This document shows, piece after piece, positions 58,301 to 64,000 of a stretch of 64,000 bases of DNA. This DNA comes from Siderastrea radians (taxonomy: Eukaryota; Cnidaria; Anthozoa; Scleractinia; Rhizangiidae). The translations under genes were made by a program, and so were the position numbers. Numbering within the stretch: the first letter of the stretch is position 1; the number at the start of each line of letters is the position of its first letter. The stretch covers positions 6,565,537 through 6,629,536 of the forward strand of contig OZ024894.1 of the NCBI GenBank assembly GCA_964017195.1. The letters run 5' to 3'. Below the pieces are notes generated by a model. The model saw only the letters and a list, made by a program, of their open reading frames with translations. It was not told where the DNA came from and ran no database searches.

Positions 58301-60888
58301 CTGGCTTCCTAATTTTCCTATTTGTCTTTCATGTTAATCTCAATACAAACTGTTTCATCTTATCCAATATTGACTATCCTAGTTCCCTTTTGAATTCCTA
58401 GCCGAAGATTTTTTTTAATCAGGCAAGCTATGTTAATCAGTTTTAGGTCTCATACTCTTTTTCTTGTGATTTTCTACAGTCTGTTTAGCTCAATGCAATT
58501 CGTTCTAATCCTGGCCATTTTTGATAATTAAATATGGACCTTTTGGTCTGTTGGTGAATTGCATTCGTGTCTTGCTTCACATTTTTAAAAGTACTTAGCT
58601 TGAGGTATTGTTTCTTTGTAAGAAGTTTGTACGTTTGGAACAGATTAATCTAAAATTATGAAGCCTGTGCTTAGATCGTGTAAAAGTTTGATCCATATTC
58701 CCATAAGGGACTGGTCAAAAAGTATAAGGGGGGGTGGGCCGGAGCAGAGAGGGGGTGGGTCATCAGTTTTTGAGCCTTTCACAAGGGGTGGGTCGTTCAA
58801 TTTTCAGTTACCCTGGGGGGGTGGGTCATCCTATTTCACGTAACAGTATATACGCAGCTTTTGTACCAATGTGCAATTTATTTTTGTTCCTCAAAAAACA
58901 TCTATACAAACTTAAAGTAACAAGAAAACTTCGCTTTTGTCTTTTTATAGCATATTAAAAAAGCGTAAATTCATGTATAATAACTTTTTATCATTTCACT
59001 GATGAATCTTGGATATCATTAAACTCTTCGAAAAATGTACAGGACTTGTATATGTTTCTAATTGTTATATGCTTTTTAGAAATTGTTGACAAAATCATTT
59101 GTGTACTGTTCCATGAGCTCGGCCTGCTCAACCGTCATCGCTTCCTCCTCTTGTTCTTCAACTCCAACTTCATCTTCGCTGTCTTCATCGTCCCCAGTTT
59201 CCACCTTCTCCCCACTTTCACACCTCTCTTCATTGCCACTCCCCTCATCTCTGTCATCGTCAGGGCTGTCCGCGTAAGGGCTGTCGCTGTCGCTGGCCTC
59301 GGCTATCGCCTTCTTGACGACTGGCTTCAAGTTTTCAAGAAAGGTTCTTTTGAAGTTTTCAGCCAGCTTTCCACTTTTAAGTACGCATCTTATCCGCTTG
59401 GCCTGGCGAAGGGTAAGAAGCTGTATCTTGCTCAGATCAAGGTCCTCGACTACTCCACTGCTTCTGTAGGACGAAGAAATGTTTGACAGAATATTTTCCA
59501 TGTTGGCTGTCATCCTTTTCATTTTCCTTGTCCTCGCCTTTGTTCTGCCTTCCTTTACCCGCCTGCTGTTTGTTTTCAAATTTCCACTTGTCAAGAACTT
59601 GTACATATTCTTGTGCCTCTTCACCAGCTCTTCCAACTTTTCCTTCATTTCTAGGACCTTCTTATCATTCTCATTTAGCGTGCTGAAACATTTCTCATGG
59701 AACTGGTGAGCGCATTCGTTTCCTGTCTTCAGTTTATTTGTAGATTTCGTAAACAGCAGGGCATCCTCCTTTGCAATCCCTTCGTGAACTTTGTTTGCAC
59801 TTTGCTGTATTTCCTCTACTGTTTTCCTCTACTGATCTTTCACCTTTAATTTATAATTGCTTGAGAGAAATTTGCCGGCAGATGCAGGATTTTTTTCACT
59901 GCAAACAGGGAGAAAAAGGGAGAAAAACTTGGCGTATGAGGATGTGGAGTGGGAGAAACTCCTCTGCGAGGATTTGTTAAAATAACAAAGGGTTTCTATC
60001 CTTAACCTTTACATTGAACACCACAATCTGACAAAGGAGAAATTAACCAGAAGAAACAAGCTCGACCTAGTGTCAGCACACATAAAATTATCAGCCTTAG
60101 CCAGTGTATCCACTGCTAAAGATTCAAATTGCTCCACCTCTGAAACAAGCGATGATTTGGAATCAACGAAAGACTCTGAAAGTGAAGACTGTGTTTTGCA
60201 GGAAGTTGGAAGTGACACTTCTGATGAAGACAATATCCCCCTGTCAAAACTGGCTACCAACAATTTGAGTGACAGTGATAGCGATGTGCCATTGAGCATA
60301 CTTCGCCACATAATTTGATGCCAGCAGAAAATACAGACAAACTTTTACTTTAATAACGTGGCTTTGAAAAGCTGAAAAAGTATTAAAAAATAATTGTTAT
60401 TTTTACATTGTTCAACAAATAAATCTGAATGTAAATCAACACCACCACAAGCTCATACACGAGTTGGTATAATTAAATTTGCATCCAAAAATTTCATGTT
60501 TTTAAGGGGTGGGTCGTGTAATTTTCAACCTTCATTTAGGGGTGGGTCAATTAGTTTTGTGCCAAAATGAAGGGGTGGGTCGTGTGTTTTTTATCTATCA
60601 CATTTCCAAATGCTCCGGCCCACCCCCCCCCCCTCACCCTATACTTTTTGACCAGTCCCTAAACATTAAACAGCCCGAATACTGATTCATTTGCCAACTG
60701 CTGATTGAGATCCTTATCCTCGTGACTTCACAAATCGTATCCCCCCGAGCCATTAATCACTGATTTGACATTTTTATATTACCGTCTTTTTATATTTCTT
60801 AGGCCAAGGTCGTTTGTCCATCAGCAACCCATTTTGGCTCCTATTCATCTCAGCTCTGCTTATGTTTACGAAGGACAGCGTCTTCTAA
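40332..60888 (+). CDS. secreted/GPI-anchored two-CUB-domain protein (6 exons)
   Basis: Exons: 40332-40380, 52842-52880, 54822-54969, 55702-55952, 57754-58151, 60803-60888, all with GT..AG borders and matching phases (1, 1, 2, 1, 1). The product would be about 323 residues: a signal peptide whose core is I-S-I-A-T-V-C-V-L-T-F-F-L, CUB 1 (exons 3-4), CUB 2 (exon 5) and a hydrophobic tail of GPI-anchor type (exon 6). CUB domains are extracellular beta-sandwich modules that bind protein or glycan ligands. Exon 5 has a 1-nt frame break, so this copy is either a recent pseudogene or carries a sequence error. Exon 1 is 12.5 kb away from exon 2; it is the least certain exon, but its phase and the resulting signal peptide fit well. 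AATAAA follows the stop at 60970. Confidence 0.72.
41238..43681 (+). pseudogene. AT-hook-like transposon gene, at least six exons, broken
   Basis: Exon 1 (41238-41472) starts M-A-A-N-R-P-K-M-G-R-P-R-R-R-E-G, an AT-hook-like G-R-P core in a basic region; an in-frame TGA (about 41451) interrupts it. Exon 2 (41628-41742) and exon 3 (41921 to about 42066 or 42080) continue in phase. Exon 4 (42639 to about 42958) reads V-F-T-G-R-I-L-L-A-A-L-D-H-N and, after a frame change, T-E-E-L-V-K-A-K-L-S-R-F. Short exons follow at 43453-43534 and 43635-43681, both with good AG and GT borders. I recognise the exon 4 region from abundant uncharacterised cnidarian transposon proteins, without known function. The stop could be a CGA-to-TGA CpG transition. 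Confidence 0.6.
43824..43861. repeat. 38-bp perfect palindrome
   Basis: AAGTATGATATGGGGGCTAT and its exact inverse meet at 43842/43843 with no loop. It lies between the two genes of the TTAA element. Not a MITE of any family seen here. Confidence 0.95.
44390..45524 (-). pseudogene. P2X7-tail-like cysteine-rich protein gene of the TTAA element, broken
   Basis: Three minus-strand exons. Exon 1 (45524-45328; donor GTGTG|GTAAGA) is acidic. Exon 2 (45186 or 45221 to 44994; donor AAAG|GTAAAC) encodes a CXC/tesmin-like cluster T-G-C-P-C-R-S-A-D-S-K-C-T-S-S-C-Q-C. Exon 3 (from 44885) encodes W-C-I-C-G-V-C-R-R-M, N-V-C-C-Q-K-R-T-C and C-L-D-R-E-V-L, the cysteine spacing of the cytosolic ballast domain of P2X7 receptors. 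No channel domain is present, so this is a standalone relative and not a receptor. After L-D-R-E-V-L-Q-L-A-I a TGA (44592-44594) interrupts; homology (D-I-R-A-D-E-P-D-Y-S; W-K-Y-G-K-L-G-R-G-N) continues with one frame change to 44390. The strong acceptor of exon 2 leads to a TGA, a weaker one 35 bases on keeps the frame. Confidence 0.75.
45670..45883. mobile_element. short MITE-like inverted repeat
   Basis: CTGAACTACTCTCTCCTCCGCAGAGGC at 45674-45700 is inverted at 45858-45883 with two mismatches. The interior (about 155 bp) is GC-rich. It begins 14 bases outside the TTAA element. No clear target duplication. Confidence 0.65.
45912..46983. mobile_element. 1.06-kb palindromic element with ACAGA duplication
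   Basis: Element 45917-46978 starts CCACAGGCG and ends with its near inverse; arms of ~370 bases (to ~46290 and from ~46600) are highly similar, and the centre also pairs partly (GAAGATCGCCGATAGCTGAA against ATTCAGCTATCGGCGATCTT). ACAGA flanks it at 45912-45916 and 46979-46983. The reading frames present on both strands are mirror images and not genes. A third copy of the arm lies at 50662. Confidence 0.8.
47600..48428. mobile_element. TTAAGGACG-family MITE, interrupted copy
   Basis: The right end GGCTCCGTCC is followed by TTAA (48429-48432) and pairs with the left-end GGACGTTGCCTCC at 47600, preceded by a damaged TTCA. Internal blocks (TTGGATTC, AAGATC, CGCATACGTTCTG-type) match the intact copy at 56078-56410. 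The 163-bp insertion at 48123-48285 splits it. Confidence 0.65.
48117..48291 (+). mobile_element. LINE/SINE 3' tail with (ATT)n end, ATAGCC duplication
   Basis: The 163-bp insert 48123-48285 contains GGGCCCCACTGAAAACTGCC and GAGTGGGCTCCCTGGTTAAA and ends in about ten ATT units. ATAGCC stands at 48117-48122 and 48286-48291. A short 3' fragment with a simple-repeat tail and target duplication is how CR1/L2-type LINEs and their SINEs insert. The source family is not identified. Confidence 0.75.
50662..51209. repeat. partial third copy of the CCACAGG palindrome
   Basis: CCACAGGTGAACCAAGCTCA and the following ~540 bases match the left arm and part of the centre of 45917-46978 (for example GGGAAATTCACTTTGGG, GATCGAACGGCAATTCTGGTC), with substitutions and small deletions. 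The right arm is missing; an unrelated coding stretch begins at 51210. Confidence 0.75.
51210..51569 (-). CDS. unrecognised coding fragment next to the palindrome
   Basis: A minus-strand frame of 119 residues with a protein-like composition: a Glu/Leu stretch (L-E-L-E-L-E-L-E-R-K, from CTCTAA repeats at 51499-51522), then T-V-T-M-T-G-V-T-M-F and K-A-V-E-L-D-T-K-Y-P-T-H-H, and an acidic C-terminus with a stop. The frame stays open upstream of the ATG to about 51625, after an acceptor-like TTTGATGAG, so it may be a terminal exon. No family is recognised. It adjoins exactly the point where the palindrome copy ends, so it may be cargo of that transposon family. Confidence 0.4.
   Translation of the reverse strand: MMTEEAARNYVDLMILLELELELERKLDKLMQNPERPTVTMTGVTMFRDGSLAKLKAVELDTKYPTHHNLGQHSTKKAKLEASRHIIQELSKPVEGDEEGHVRDSKSYSKDEYSEDDCV
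51570..52841. other. intronic stretch with simple repeats
   Basis: Contains a GAT/GAC-rich microsatellite (about 52078-52180), C-rich and G-rich tracts at 52400-52412 and 52578-52590, and no supported gene. Confidence 0.5.
52842..52880 (+). CDS. CUB gene exon 2, rest of the signal peptide
   Basis: A 39-nt exon between TCGTTGCAG and TTAA|GTAAGT. It encodes V-L-T-F-F-L-G-Q-G-T-C-D-L: the hydrophobic core and probable cleavage region after Gly-Gln-Gly. Phase 1 on both sides. Confidence 0.65.
52881..54821. other. CUB gene intron 2
   Basis: 1941 bases between consensus splice sites. It contains the truncated MITE at 53897-54029. The frame at 53839-54141 is only read-through of that MITE. No other gene. 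Confidence 0.6.
53897..54029. mobile_element. MITE of the TAGACTGCGAG family (copy 3, right end truncated)
   Basis: ACTGCGAGTAGTCTCTAATTTT at 53898 and AAAATTAGAGACTAC near 54029 are the family ends, with the CTCGCAGTCTA cap missing on the right. ACACTTTT-C lies on the left flank and ACACTTTTGC on the right, consistent with a target duplication of about 10 bp. Confidence 0.8.
54822..55952 (+). CDS. CUB gene exons 3 and 4, CUB domain 1
   Basis: Exon 3 (54822-54969; acceptor TTTCTCTACAG, donor ACTA|GTAAGA) and exon 4 (55702-55952; acceptor CTCCCCCAG, donor AGAG|GTAAGT) join in phase 2. The domain starts at T-C-P-N-G and shows the expected cysteines (C-W-R-I-E-V; C-D-C-D-Y-L-Q-I; G-E-C-G-R) and the closing beta-strand G-F-N-F-S-F-I-V. 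The D-Y-L-Q-I segment corresponds to the conserved D-x-L-x-I block of CUB domains. Both exons are open and clean. Confidence 0.82.
56074..56414. mobile_element. TTAAGGACGG-family MITE, intact copy
   Basis: TTAA (56074-56077), then GGACGGTGCCTCCTTTTGTT; right end ATTACGAGGCACCGTCC then TTAA (56411-56414). The 333-bp element lies in intron 4 of the CUB gene. A further left end of the family (TTAAGGACGGTGGCCCC) occurs at 61756. TTAA plus GG ends suggests a Kolobok-type origin. Confidence 0.85.
56640..57000. repeat. GATC-rich minisatellite, 20-21-bp unit, ~17 copies
   Basis: Units of the type GGATCGTTACAGGATCTCAA (with a CCTCAA variant one base longer) repeat head to tail, becoming diverged after about 56890. 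Many units hold the palindromes GGATCC and GATC. It lies in intron 4 of the CUB gene. The minus strand stays open across it only because of the repeat. Confidence 0.92.
57754..58151 (+). CDS. CUB gene exon 5, CUB domain 2, 1-nt frame break
   Basis: Exon after TTTCACTTTGTAG and before GCAG|GTACGT. The first frame (to about 57833) gives F-G-T-P-K-F-G-I-K-T and then runs to a stop; a second frame continues with W-Q-W-C-L-I-V-P-E-G-R-Q and N-C-E-K-D-Y-L-E-V to Y-K-G-F-K-A-S-F-T-A. The switch falls at an A4 run near 57829, where one base seems missing. 398 nt instead of a phase-consistent 399 agrees with a single deletion. D-Y-L-E-V is the conserved CUB block. Confidence 0.8.
59076..59832 (-). CDS. 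unrecognised acidic coiled-coil fragment in the intron 5 transposon
   Basis: The minus-strand frame is open from about 59832 (no ATG until 59648) to a stop at 59076, about 250 codons. It begins with a charged helical region (Q-Q-S-A-N-K-V-H-E-G-I-A-K-E-D), continues with a basic part (R-T-K-A-R-T-R-K-M-K-R) and ends in a long Asp/Glu/Ser-rich tail. No enzyme motif is present. The open frame without a start codon suggests an internal or terminal exon whose upstream part is lost or spliced from elsewhere. It reads toward the left TIR. Confidence 0.5.
60003..60318 (+). CDS. unrecognised C-terminal fragment in the intron 5 transposon
   Basis: The plus-strand frame is open from about 60003 and ends at a stop at 60318. 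It reads H-H-N-L-T-K-E-K-L-T-R-R-N-K, similar in style to the second helix of a SAP-like module, then a Ser/Asp/Glu-rich tail (T-S-E-T-S-D-D-L-E-S) ending L-S-I-L-R-H-I-I. It lacks a near start codon, so it is probably a last exon. It reads toward the right TIR, opposite to the other fragment. Confidence 0.4.
60803..60888 (+). CDS. CUB gene exon 6, GPI-anchor-type tail
   Basis: Follows the acceptor TTTATATTTCTTAG. Phase 1 in; encodes G-Q-G-R-L-S-I-S-N-P-F-W then L-L-F-I-S-A-L-L-M-F-T-K and a TAA at 60886-60888. A short hydrophobic C-terminus after small polar residues is the usual GPI signal layout. The paralogous exon at 31308-31393 is 85-90 percent identical and keeps this layout. Confidence 0.8.
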
Positions 60889-62610
60889 TCCTAACAAGGG
60901 ACTGGGGTGGGTTCTAACTGAAGAACCGGCAGCTGAGAGATGGAGAGAATACTGTAACTGTAAGCTAGTAATAAATTAGAGTTTTAGTTAACGTCTGGGA
61001 ACATTAGTTAAATAGCTCCTGGCAGAGATCGCAAGCGATTGGCTAAACTGTGTGCAGACAGGATAAGAAAGCGTGATGTCATCATGTCTGACTAAAAGTT
61101 TAAACTTTTGACTCAATGATTTTACTGATGCTGAGAAAGTCTGGTCATTGTCAGCTGTCTGGAATTTTTGCTGAATGTGTTAGATCCGCTGGAAAAACAA
61201 AGTTTTGACTAAAAAGAAGTAATTTAGCGCCACATTCAGACCCTGCATCACCGGTGTGTAAAGACCCGGGGGACTCCCACGTAAAGGGAAAGGTGTGCTC
61301 GTTGTTGCTAAGGTCTGAAGTATGGCTTTCAGAACATTACAGTTTCCGTTTGAAAATGACCACAGTTCCACTGTTTACCGTGTGACATGAAATTTTCCCT
61401 GGATCTAATTTTTGCGAATTTCGCGGATTTTCAATCGATCCGAGAACATTTGAGCCCGCAAAAATAGACTCCTGCTAAAAAATCATCCGCGAAAAGTTAC
61501 TCCATGTATTTAGGCTACTGAATTTAAGTTGAATTGACTGAGAAACGAATATTAGGACCTTCCTCTTTACAATCACAGCATGACGAATAGTCTTCTCTGG
61601 GTAAATTTGATAATAACCATGGATGGGACCGGTTACTTCTAAAAAAAACCAACTTTCCTTCAGAGCGATGACTTGGTTTTGTGATATTCCAGTCACAAAT
61701 TCCGATTTGATGATCTGTAATCCACTTCCATCCTTCTGCAACACACTCCATGTGTTTAAGGACGGTGGCCCCTAATAGGAAGGCATTTTTTCTTATTTGT
61801 CCCCACTTGGGATTTGTTCCTCGTACCTAAGGCTGTTAAAATCCAAAACGAAAATGGGGGGTTACCGTGCATTTTTCAGAGATAATTAGGCCCAAATATG
61901 GTAAAAAAAGTGCTGATTGAGCATTTTTAAAAAATTAGGAAAAATAACTTTTTCAAATAAAAGATAGCCATTATTTGACTTAAGAAGGAGATGAAGAGGT
62001 CTAAACTGATAGGTGCTTTGTAATGAATAACAAAGATACAATTCTCAACATGCTGCCGAATTCTATATGCGAATTTCCTGTTCTTGGCGGGCCATTATTT
62101 GACCCAGTAGATTGGAACGTTTTGTAAAATTACTTTTGACAGACGGTTTTTCTTCTGAAAAAAAGTATTTCACAATACCGAACAGTTGTCCTGCTTTTGA
62201 TTGATAACATAAAAACTAGGGGTAACCGTGCATTTTAAAAAGTTAACTTCACTTTTTCCTAACTCACGCACGACATGTTTCCCATCAGTGACGATTTTCT
62301 TGACGCTCTCCTCCCCGGTGGGGAATAAAATGTAAGTCGAAGTGATGGATGTTGAGAATCGAAGATGGCGGAGCGGCGTGGTGAAAGGATGCAGCAAAGC
62401 AAAATCCCCGTAAAACATCGATTGATTTTATCTCTGCCAACTGTATGGGGATTTTACAATTGCCTTATCAAAGAACATACTATAACGGAGTGCCGTTAGG
62501 CGATTTCATTGTTCAATGAATGTTGTGCAGCGAGAATCTTGATTGCTGTTTACATGCTTGGAAGTTCTAGAAGGTTACTGCAAATTGTCAGTGGGGTCAG
62601 ACCAAGCCTG

Positions 62611-62664
<54 letters not shown>

Positions 62665-63239
62665 CTAGGCTAGCTAGCTAAACCCTGGAGCTCCCATAAA
62701 TAAGCTGGTGTTCGTTTCTCAAAAAACCCGAAAACTCTTCGGGCCCAAAATTTTTGCGGGGCTAGTTTCGGGCGCGATGTTCTTTCGAAAGTGTTTGCAC
62801 AACGCCGCAAATTTTAGCAAAATTTTCCCGCGAATTGCTTCACAACAATCCGAACTCGAAAGTCACACTAATGTTGTTATTTTAAATTTTTTTCGAGCTT
62901 CAAACTGTCTGCATGAAATATTTTCTTCTTCTTGCGCCGTGTTCCTTGGTTTTTACAATGTTTCAATATTCTGTCATTTAACTGTCAAGGCGTGTCAAAT
63001 CATCTCAGACTTTTTGGCTGTTTGTTTGAATGAACTGGAAACGTCGCTTATCTACAGCAGCTAAATATAACTTATTGTTTTGGGTTTTCATCGTGTTCGG
63101 ATCTTGACAAATATTAAACACGAAATGCCACTAAATCGGAATCTGTAGCTCTGAAGCGAACTAACCTAGCTGTAATCAAAAGTTGAACTTTCTCGTCAAG
63201 TTTTCGATTTGTTCGAATTCTTTCTCATTCGGCTAGATC
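60889..63239. other. flank downstream of the CUB gene
   Basis: 60889 to about 61330 is the 3' flank shared with the paralogue (31394-31830), with AATAAA at 60970-60975. From 61756 a TTAAGGACGG-family relative extends to about 62230 without a clear right end. 62609-62662 is a (TA)n microsatellite. No gene is supported; the frame at 62708-63064 lacks motifs. Confidence 0.55.
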
Positions 63240-64000
63240 GCTCAGTGGAGTTATCAAAATCGGCTATTCGTCTACTTCAGCAGGTCAACCTGATTTCATT
63301 CCATCGGTTGCTGCAGTTTATAACAGCTATCGACATTTTTCCAGGCCGGGCTGAAATGGGTCGCTTCCCTTTAACCTTTGATATAAATAAACGAATTCTT
63401 AAGTACATAAGTTATCTTCAAAATAAAGATCAAAACTCCTTCGTCGTGCAATCACTGATAATGTCAATAGATTTGCACTGTAATGGTAAAAATAGTTTCT
63501 ATTCCAGTGTTATAAATATGCTCAATTATTATGACATTCCCTTTAACTTTAATCATGACACTTTAGATGACACTAAGATAACGTACCTTGTAGATCAAAT
63601 GAAAAAGAAATATATCGCTTATTGCAAACATTCTCTTTGTAATTCTCAAAAACTAGAATTTTATAATACTATTAAAGACAGTTATACACCTTCGCCTTAT
63701 TTACATTTGACTAGAAAAAATCCCAATCGAAAAACGCTTGTGAAACTAAGAATAAGTAATCACAAACTCCTGATTGAAACAGGAAGATATAACAATGTCC
63801 CCAGAAGTGACAGACTATGCACTATTTGTGGGCATAATGTTGAAGATGAAACCCATTTTCTATTTCATTGTCCAAGATATTCATCACTTAGAGACAACTT
63901 TTTCAGTAAAATAGATCATGTAATTTCGAATCCCAAGCAGCTATCAATTTCAACCTTGATTGTGCAATTAATGAACTCCACTGACTATTATATTAATATG
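63240..64000 (+). CDS. LINE ORF2 C-terminal region (runs off the window)
   Basis: One frame is open from about 63240 to the last base, 250 codons without a stop. It carries G-R-F-P-L-T-F-D-I, then K-L-R-I-S-N-H-K-L-L-I-E-T-G-R-Y and the zinc-binding block C-T-I-C-G-H-N-V-E-D-E-T-H-F-L-F-H-C (C-x2-C-x8-H-x4-C), which I know from the C-terminal part of non-LTR retrotransposon polyproteins. The reverse transcriptase core is upstream in the family but is not seen here, so the copy is probably 5' truncated. The lack of stops suggests it is fairly young. Confidence 0.7.

Larger units (their letters stand above)
58704..60662. mobile_element. 1.95-kb TIR transposon in CUB intron 5, TAA duplication
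   Basis: GGGACTGGTCAAAAAGTATA at 58707 is inverted at the right end (TATACTTTTTGACCAGTCCC, ending 60659), TIRs about 45 bases including the GGGTGGGCCGGAGCA block. TAA flanks it (58704-58706 and 60660-60662). The paralogous intron has an empty site CCATAAACATT at 31059-31069, which proves the insertion and the 3-bp duplication. The body has GGGGTGGGTCAT-type subterminal repeats near both ends and two coding fragments. A TWA-type duplication suggests a PIF/Harbinger or ISL2EU relative. Confidence 0.9.

Noticed and set aside
1..64000. tRNA, rRNA or other structured RNA genes
   Set aside because: No cloverleaf-type box A/box B pairs or rRNA-like stretches were recognised by eye; a tRNAscan-SE or Infernal run would be decisive.

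Overview
The window reads as an animal genome rather than a bacterial or viral one. It is AT-rich, has spliceosomal introns with GT..AG borders, and is dominated by degenerate transposable elements. The mix of families (DIRS-like retroelements with a tyrosine recombinase, a CR1/L2-type LINE with a 2A-like motif, PIF/Harbinger, TTAA-flanked DNA transposons, P2X7-tail-like transposon genes, many hairpin MITEs) points to a cnidarian, most likely an anthozoan (coral or sea anemone). That is inference from family knowledge; no search was run.

Only one host-type gene is well supported: a plus-strand CUB-domain gene with six exons between 40332 and 60888. It encodes a signal peptide, two CUB domains and a hydrophobic C-terminal tail of GPI-anchor type. 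Exon phases agree at every junction, but exon 5 has a 1-nt frame break. A partial paralogue (end of CUB 2 plus tail exon) lies at 30411-31393. A minus-strand terminal exon of a GDPD-like phosphodiesterase, also with a 1-nt frame break, lies at 28797-29474.

Layout. 1-10420: a DIRS-like retroelement (gag-like, RT-RNase H, truncated recombinase exons, each opening straight after a splice acceptor) inside a roughly 1-kb inverted repeat. 10421-11787: a 5' LINE fragment on the minus strand with endonuclease and 2A-like motif. 12932-15299: a TIR element carrying an unrecognised spliced gene and split by a MULE/hAT-like non-autonomous element. 16789-22429: a complete PIF/Harbinger element with TTA duplications, an intact Myb/MADF-like gene and a frameshifted transposase. 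22430-33880: mostly gene-poor, with MITEs, an inverted duplication of a first exon, the GDPD exon and the CUB paralogue fragment. 33885-36960: a dead DIRS1-like element with RT, RNase H and recombinase. 37736-39049: a large TTAA palindrome. 40971-45656: a 4.7-kb TTAA-flanked element with two inward-facing broken genes, one carrying a P2X7-tail-like cysteine domain; it lies in CUB intron 1. 45912-51570: palindromic repeats and an unrecognised coding fragment. 52842-60888: CUB exons 2-6 with a GATC-rich minisatellite and a 1.95-kb transposon in the introns. 63240-64000: the C-terminal part of a LINE polyprotein, open at the window edge.

Three elements (Harbinger, the TTAA/P2X7-like element and, more weakly, the inverted-repeat arms around the DIRS-like element) share one architecture: a gene starting near each terminal inverted repeat and reading inward. 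Coordinates of exon borders were counted by hand and should be good to a base or two.
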